27,919 nt of DNA from Isoetes engelmannii. Lineage: Eukaryota > Streptophyta > Lycopodiopsida > Isoetales > Isoetaceae. This document shows, in pieces, positions 22,073 through 27,919 of the stretch. The position numbers and the translations under genes were made by a program. The stretch lies in the NCBI GenBank assembly GCA_011763485.2, contig JAANSK020058909.1:1-27919 (forward strand). The letters are read 5' to 3'. The notes under the pieces were generated by a model. It was not told the origin of the DNA. It saw nothing but the letters and a program-made list of their open reading frames with translations, and ran no database searches. The first letter of the stretch is position 1. Each line of letters opens with the position of its first letter.

Positions 22073-22174
22073 TCATGTGTACAAGTTGATTGAAAGTTGG
22101 TCATAACAAGATGCAACGTGCTCTCATGCGTACAAGTTGATTGAAAGTTGATCATAACAAGATGCAACGTGCTC
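22073..22174. repeat. 51-bp tandem repeat, two copies
   Basis: 22073-22123 and 22124-22174 are the same 51-base unit (TCATGTGTACAAGTTGATTG onward to CAACGTGCTC) with two substitutions. It lies about 300 bases beyond the methyltransferase stop codon, outside recognised coding sequence. Confidence 0.92.
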
Positions 22175-22493
22175 TAATTGTCCACCGCTGATAGAAGCAA
22201 GTTCTCTAGAACAAAAAATGTTGCAACCAAAACCTTAGGATGAGGTATTGAAGCAATTGTGACAAAGGTATCTTAGGAAAACAATGGCCATATAATTCAT
22301 TGGCAGAAAAAGCTCATAATCCCATAGACGCTAAAGTTGGCAAGAACTTGTCCTTTCTATAATTGTATCAAATCTCAATGATGGTATAGCGAACAGGAAG
22401 GGAGAACAAACTGTCTCCTTCTCACGTCAGCACACCTCCCGCTTACATCAAAAAATTATTCATCCAATTACAAAAAACATGGCTGACTCCATC

Positions 22494-25400
22494 TCATGGC
22501 TGCATTAAACGTTTAACAGCATTTAAGATTCGAGGAAACTCATAGAAGAGGCCTGATCGCTCCCCTTCCAATCCTACACGATGACGCCGGTTATTGCCAC
22601 TCAAATCCTGGCATGGACTACCCCCTATTACAAGGTCAAATCCGCCAGCTTCCTTTACTAGTTTCTCCAAAACTGCAGTGGTAACGTCTCTTACATCTTC
22701 CATAATTACATGACGCCCACGTCCAGGTGGTTGGGTCTTTTTCCACCAGCTTTCCAAAATTTTCCTATTTTTATCTGCTTTCTCCACACTAACCACGTAA
22801 AGCAATGGTATACCCAGCCTCTCAAGTGCCACCTCGGCACCCCCTATACCTGCAAACAATGATAGAACTCTAATGCCATCAGGATACAGAGGTTTCAAAA
22901 CTGATAAATGGAAGGCAACCGTGTTAATCTGGAATGAGTTCCCTAGAGACTGCAATCTTTGTGTGGCATTTGTTACTCCTCTACTGTGATGTTGATCAAA
23001 TCCAAGGCACATTTCGATCTCATTTGGCTCAAGTGGCGCCAACTGATTTGGGCCAACCCAAATCAGATTCCATTGTTTACATGTTTCCAGGATGCTTTTT
23101 ACTACGTCCTTTGGTGGTTGCATGCCACTGTAGGGTGCAGCAAGTGTTGCAGCCCGCTGGCATATGGTGGCAGCACAATTCTTAGTGCAAATGCAATTCA
23201 GTTTATTCCTGTAATCCCATGCAGGCCAGTATGGAATTGAGTGAGGAAACATCTCAGCTATGGTTTTCTTTGGTGTAAATATCTCAGTTCTACCATCCAG
23301 TGGAAGGTTGTGGATGTACCCTCGCGGACGACGGCAAACTGAGAATATATCGGCATCCACGAATTCTGGTTTAACACTATATAAGAATCTGGAAATGTTC
23401 TCCCATTCCTGTTTGGGCATGCTAAAGACATTTTCAAAGTAGAAGTAAGGGGGCCCTGTTGCATCATTAGGCAAACTCCGAGATACGGGCCTCTCCCCAG
23501 GGAGCCCAAAACCGGTTAGTAGTCGGGGTACCCTTGTGGAGTTCATAGGATGCAGCCTACTTTGTTTTTTCTTTTTACCCGGGATCTTCAATTGCACTCT
23601 TCCATCATCATCAGACGAACACTCACTTGAGAACGAGATGTAGTCTTCCCAGAGATCCTACAGAAATGAAACATATAATTCAGGCTCAGCTCCTTGATGT
23701 AAGCTATACTTACCATGGCAGATTGCTTGCTTACCTCAAAATTTTCTGGCCCGTGTGTTTTTAATGCTGCACTATAATCAATAACGTCGACATCATCTGA
23801 GCCACCTGAGTGCTTGCTTAACTCAATACTTTCTGCACCATGTATTTCTAATGCTACAATATAATCAATAATGGTGGCATCATCTGCGTCACCTGCAAAT
23901 GTTATGAAAAGTGAGAATAGTTTGTAACTAAAGAGATCTAATGTGTATCTTGAATATATCTCATCCATTCCTACTACCAAACCAACAAATACCAAAATCA
24001 AGTAACACAACTGGTTACCACAAGCTTGCATGGCCTTTTTCACAACAGCAGGTGCATAACCCATCCTCTCAAACTTGGTTAGTCTGCTGTTTTCTCCAGA
24101 TTCCACCACCTGAATCAAACCAATCAAAACTTAACTGGCAGGCCTATCAGCATGTTAGAACACAGATTATCTGAGCAAGTAAAATAACTGTTCTTGCTGG
24201 TATATAAATAAGTGCTTACTGTTGTTTCTTCATCCAAGCAACAAAAACTGCCAGCACCCAGACTCCTAGGTAATGTCACCAATTGTGGTTTGAAAACTTC
24301 AGACGTGCAATATCTCTGTGTTTTCTCCTCCTTCCCTGAATGATGAATTTCCACACTTTCCACTCCATCAATTCCAGTAGACTCACTTGAGGATAAGATC
24401 TGGTCTTCTTCGTAAAAGGTTTGCTCCTGCACAAAATGGCACATACATACTTCCCTTTATTTCATTTTACAAATGTATGCTCACTTACTTGAAGTACATC
24501 AGCACCATGTGTTTCTAGAGCAGCAATATAATAAATAATGGTGGTATCATCCGCATCACCTGCAATTACAAAGCAAAAGTGGTTTTTGTTAAGTTTTGTA
24601 CATAAATGTGTCCTAGTAACAGAACGTTCATTATGACGTATACAGTTTTACGGATGCTACCAATGCAAAAATATTGGAAGGTACATTTAAGAGAGCAATT
24701 ATAGCATGGCTCTTATTTCTGCCTACCACAAGCTTGAACAGCCTTCTCTACAAGAGCAGCTGCATAACCCATCTTCTTGAACTTGGTCAGCGAGTTGTTG
24801 CCTTCAGATTCTACTACCTGAAACGAAATTGATCTGTCATGATGTTTGCCATTATGTAGCTTATCAACAAGCAATTGCACAGTAGTATTAACAAACGTGG
24901 AGTGGAATCTTGAGTGGGTTGACAGGGACAGGGGGTAGATTTGGTTGTTAGCTTTGTGGGTTTCCAAAGCCTACATACAGACTTTGGTTAGCCATGTTTG
25001 TCATTCTACTTCTGCTCTTGCCAATGACACGACTCTGCTACATCACAATTTGCCAAGTTGGCAATCACCAGCTTCTTCTCCTTCTTCTTCCCATTAATGT
25101 AAATGGCTAGATTTTGCATTATATTAACTGGACATTGTTAAATTTCATGGCTTGGGAGTTGACTTTGTGGCTAATCTCAGCTACGTTTCATTGTTTAGCA
25201 TGTTTCATTGTTTAGCATCTTATTAAATTGAATGTCCACAATAGGCACACACATACAGGTAAACAGGATTGATGGCCAAGATATGCTTTCCAATTGGAAG
25301 TGAACAAGAAACACCAAGGGTTCCATGAATCTTTAAGCAGAGGCTCCCATCAATCGCAGTTGGACATACACCCACAAGGAACTAGGGTATGAACTTTATG

Positions 25401-27399
25401 CAATCCGTAGCAGGTAAAAGGCCCCTATAAAGCTGCAAATATCGTTCCATGAGCAGGTCTGCCTGCTCTTATGGATGATATTTAGAAATTCAAATTTACA
25501 TTGTGTTGTAAAGATACATAAGTAAGTATTACTAACTGCTCTATCATGAATAAGCAGGTACCATTTCCTCATTGGAGCAACAAGAACATGAGTTACTACT
25601 GACCTCTCCTATCTGTTGACTCTCCTTTACATTCGAATGCTGCATACATAAACAGCCGAAAGGTATGAAGCATCATCTCATGCCGTACACTGCATAATAC
25701 TAAGAGATCATTCTAGCTATATATTACACACTGTCCAAGCAACCATCTTGAAAATGCTTTAAGATTTCGTACCTTCAATGCAAGCATGCCATCCATTAAG
25801 TCAACAGGGTCACTATCCCCTGTTGCAATCAAGGAGTAATTACTATGTTACATCCTTGTTTCGTTTTGAGCATTTTACCATTTTACCATTCACGTATATC
25901 ATGCAACACAAATGACATGACCTAGTCATGACCACATACCATATGCATCAATAGCTTCTTCGACATCTTCTCGCGAGAAACCCATGGCCTCAAGCACTTC
26001 CACAATTTTCATCCGCTTTGATGGTCTAAAAGACATTGAAGGCATTTCCTAAACAAAATAGGATCTGCGTCATTAAGAAGTTATATGTACAATTCTTCCA
26101 TAAGTTTGACACAAATTGAACTAATTCTTAAATTTTATAGAGCTGTTCCACTGGACTTTGTATTATCCATTATCCTCCAGGCATGATTGCACATGTAATT
26201 TGTCAGCTGATAAAACTAAATTAGTGCCAAGAACTGTTTTTCATGTATTAGCCTAATAATTCCATGATGGCACTCATCCACTTTGTATGATGAAATAAAT
26301 TTTGCATGACTCAAAACTTGCGCAAAAATACCATTTCATCAATTATTGAAGACGTGTCAGTGCCTTCCATATATTTGCTGTCAAGAGAGTCCTCCCCTGA
26401 CCTTTCTACAGTCTCAACAGCATCCCCAGCCTCTTCGTCTTTTTGATTTACTGATTTTAAGCTCTGCATATAAACTCATGCTCAGCAATCGCTAGAAAAC
26501 AAAACTTCAAATTAATACAAGATACCTAACTTCAAATTAATACAAGATACCTACCTGTATAGTCAGAATATGCTCCACTAAAGCATTTTCACCAACACTG
26601 CCTGTAAATATAAGCGCGTTCAACTTAGAAGTTCAAGATGCGTATGAGACGCCAGGAAAAAACATCACTGAAACAGTCAACTGTCCTGCCTGCTTCTCCA
26701 GCTAATAGCTGCCAGTCCAAAGGTGAAAATACACATGTGCATTGCATGCTGACCATAGGGCCTTTGCATTCCTACATGCATTCCTTACGTTCCTATATAG
26801 GGGGTAGGTAAGAAATATCTGTACACCTTTACAAGTATTGGAAGTATGAACATGCGAATTTTTCTTCAAAAGAGCAAATCAAGTCTCTAATTCTGCATTT
26901 GCTTATAAGATAACATAAGGTCACTACGTACCGAGGTCACTTATTGCCTTGTGAACAATGTTCGGATCGAAGCCCATTTTCTCAAGATGTATTTGCATAC
27001 ACTGAATTGAAAGCGCCTGCAGGCATAATAACAATGCGGTACGTTGGAAAAGAACTTTGAGGCCTTTAAAAAAGAAAAAGAAAAAGAAAAAATCCGAGCT
27101 GAAGAGAAAAGAATTAATAGGATAAATTCATCAAAGAGTTGCATACTGAAGTTTCAAAGATACAGGCGCCATGAATTTAATCTATTCGTATTTCAAGTTC
27201 AATTTCGATTTTATTTCTGTTTCAGAAGGGTTTTCTTTTTTTTCTTCGCGATTAACTACTCAGCTACATGCGATTAACTACTCACGGTACATGCAGGGGC
27301 TGAGACGCTTGCTTCATTCGCTGAAATTCTTCGTTTGTGAATTGCAACCTGGGTTTTATCCATATTTCCTTTGTTAGTTTCATCATGTTGGACTGCCAT
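22494..27399 (-). CDS. DRM2-like: DRM-type de novo DNA methyltransferase
   Basis: Predicted nuclear cytosine-5 methyltransferase of the DOMAINS REARRANGED family, which in plants carries out RNA-directed de novo methylation. Thirteen exons: 27399-27286, 27016-26932, 26601-26555, 26463-26332, 26048-25940, 25819-25773, 25639-25604, 24817-24727, 24559-24489, 24426-24220, 24109-24019, 23892-23735, 23657-22494. All introns are GT-AG, phases agree, and the product is 783 residues, longer than Arabidopsis DRM2 (about 626). Four UBA-like domains begin near residues 45, 139, 200 and 323 (MGF or MGY core). The catalytic domain shows the rearranged order: ENV (471-473), LGFDQHHSRG, SLGNSF (633-638), FAGIGG (664-669), VVSVEK, EDVRDV, and GGSPC with catalytic Cys745. 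The key residues are present, unlike catalytically dead DRM3-type proteins. The start at ATG 27399 has a good context (GAAAATGG). Confidence 0.93.
23735..23892 (-). repeat. exonised tandem duplication in DRM exon 12
   Basis: On the gene's strand, a 71-base exon unit (23892-23822) is followed by 16 bases (23821-23806) and a second 71-base unit (23805-23735), about 80% identical by eye. The 16-base bridge TTAAGCAAGCACTCAG matches the current intron start GTAAGCAAGCAATCTG at 13 positions. The bridge is thus a former intron start whose GT became TT. The 87-base period keeps the frame and adds 29 residues. The sister exon at 24559-24489 has only the single 71-base unit. Confidence 0.88.
26505..26554 (-). 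repeat. 25-bp perfect tandem repeat at DRM intron 3 donor
   Basis: The intron after the exon ending at 26555 starts GTAGGTATCTTG and its first 50 bases are two perfect copies of a 25-base unit (AGGTATCTTGTATTAATTTG plus GAAGTT-type end, phase-shifted by two). The copies introduce extra AG|GTATCT donor-like sites just inside the intron. Confidence 0.85.
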
Positions 27400-27409
27400 T
27401 TTCCCTTTG

Positions 27410-27445
27410 TTAGTTGCATCGGCTTCTCTTTAAGGTAAGAGCCAT
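27410..27445 (-). promoter_or_regulatory. upstream ORF in DRM 5'UTR
   Basis: ATG 27445 (GAGATGGCT) opens an 11-codon frame, MALTLKRSRCN, that stops at 27410, ten bases before the main start codon. Both ATGs have usable contexts. A terminating uORF this close to the start commonly lowers reinitiation, so it may dampen translation. This is an inference from position only. Confidence 0.55.
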
Positions 27446-27461
27446 CTCGATTGGGAGAGTT

Positions 27462-27539
27462 CTGAAATTACCAAAAAAAGACAATTCCCAACAAAAACAC
27501 GCATAAGAAACGACTTAAACGGAATAAAAAAACCCTTAC
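27462..27539 (-). other. 5'UTR intron of DRM gene
   Basis: On the minus strand, AGTAAG|GTAAGG at 27540/27539 is a strong donor, and a T-rich tract ending GGTAATTTCAG|AACTC at 27462/27461 is a matching acceptor, giving a 78-base intron. It lies 62 bases upstream of the main start codon. The length agrees with the gene's other short introns (62-133 bases). Confidence 0.65.
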
Positions 27540-27630
27540 CTTACTGCCCAGTCATTAAGAAGCTTTGAAAGTAAAAAGCTGAAGAAGAATCAATTTTCAC
27601 GTGGAATTGATGGAATTCGGCTCCCCTTCT

Positions 27631-27708
27631 AGCACAGGAATAATGCACACTCTTTTCCCGCGCAATTTATAGCACAGGAATAATGCACTCTTTTCCCGCG
27701 CAATTTAT
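27631..27708 (-). promoter_or_regulatory. tandem promoter repeat with two E2F-like sites
   Basis: A 40-base unit at 27631-27670 (AGCACAGGAATAATGCAC onward) is repeated at 27671-27708 minus two bases. Each copy contains TTTTCCCGCGC (27653-27663 and 27691-27701), which contains the E2F consensus TTTCCCGC. At the junction the minus strand reads TATAAATT (27664-27671), a possible TATA box about 270 bases upstream of the start codon. E2F sites are common in genes expressed at DNA replication, so S-phase expression of the methyltransferase is plausible. Confidence 0.6.
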
Positions 27709-27919
27709 TGCTGTGCTGAGGTGGCAAGAAAGGACAATTTTTTCAGGTGGGACAATTTTTTTCAGGTGGATTCCAATGACCTTTGAATGTTCGTTGAGTT
27801 ACTGTAGGGTACATTATTGCTCTAGGGTACATTATTTTTTTCCTAGGCCTTTAGATTGTCCATGTGTCTCCGGTATATTCCCTCTGGCTGCATCCTGGCC
27901 ACTCTTGCTGGGTCGTTCT
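27709..27919. other. distal promoter or intergenic, nothing recognised
   Basis: Short local repeats occur: GACAATTTTTTTCAGGTGG-type phrases (27735-27770) and TAGGGTACATTATT twice (about 27806 and 27823). No coding sequence was seen. Confidence 0.45.

Noticed and set aside
22934-23442. Plus-strand open frames within the methyltransferase exon.
   Set aside because: Antisense shadows of the catalytic domain; the minus frame carries all conserved motifs.
23588-24127. Read-through 179-residue frame spanning the intron between UBA4 exons.
   Set aside because: It only arises by translating introns; splice signals and UBA continuity support separate exons.
27070-27096. AAAAAG microsatellite as a regulatory element.
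   Set aside because: It lies in the first coding intron of the methyltransferase gene and may serve as its T/C-rich tract; nothing suggests more.
8330-27399. Functional link between folate transport and DNA methylation (one-carbon supply) because both genes sit in the window.
   Set aside because: They are about 11.7 kb apart with several transposon remnants between them, and plant neighbours are rarely co-functional. No shared promoter motif was seen.
1-27919. CRISPR arrays, bacterial operons, tRNA or rRNA genes.
   Set aside because: No regular repeat-spacer pattern or tRNA-like boxes were seen; gene structure is eukaryotic with GT-AG introns.

Overview
This is nuclear DNA of a land plant. 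It holds two intact multi-exon genes with GT-AG introns, a folate-biopterin transporter and a plant-specific DRM-type DNA methyltransferase. Both lie on the minus strand in AT-rich, repeat-laden DNA with decayed LINE, Ty1-copia and other transposon remnants. The mix of LINE remnants and a DUF7869-type element recalls large, repeat-rich genomes of seed-free plants, perhaps a fern. That last step is inference.

Layout. 1-8.3 kb: no intact gene; two fragments of one LINE family (2234-2690 and 5265-6080), short repeats, and an antisense Ty1-copia reverse-transcriptase scrap (7690-7900). 8330-10810 (minus): complete five-exon folate-biopterin transporter gene, predicted 528 residues. 10.8-12.2 kb: its upstream region, with a repeated pyrimidine-rich block. 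12.2-15.8 kb: a small MITE-like copy next to a long decayed minus-strand element with a DUF7869-like core, itself interrupted by a repeat insertion. 17.2-17.84 kb (plus): a broken FCP1/HAD-phosphatase-like gene between short inverted repeats. 18.27-18.66 kb: a second, opposite-facing relative of the 12.3-kb MITE with a 100-bp tandem duplication and strong hairpins. 18.7-22.2 kb: no recognised gene, only exon-like minus-strand stretches of unknown family and a 51-bp tandem repeat. 22494-27399 (minus): a complete thirteen-exon DRM-type cytosine methyltransferase gene, predicted 783 residues, with a 5'UTR intron, an upstream ORF, and a promoter made of a 40-bp tandem repeat carrying E2F-like sites.

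The strongest observations are in the methyltransferase gene. Its N-terminus has four UBA-like domains, each split by a phase-1 intron in the same glycine codon, so the array grew by duplication of a two-exon module. In the last UBA an exon plus the first 16 bases of its intron was tandemly duplicated; the inner donor changed from GT to TT, so former intron is now coding and the frame is kept. No evidence ties the transporter and the methyltransferase into one system; they appear to be unrelated neighbours. All gene models were built by hand from reading frames and splice signals, without transcripts or database searches.
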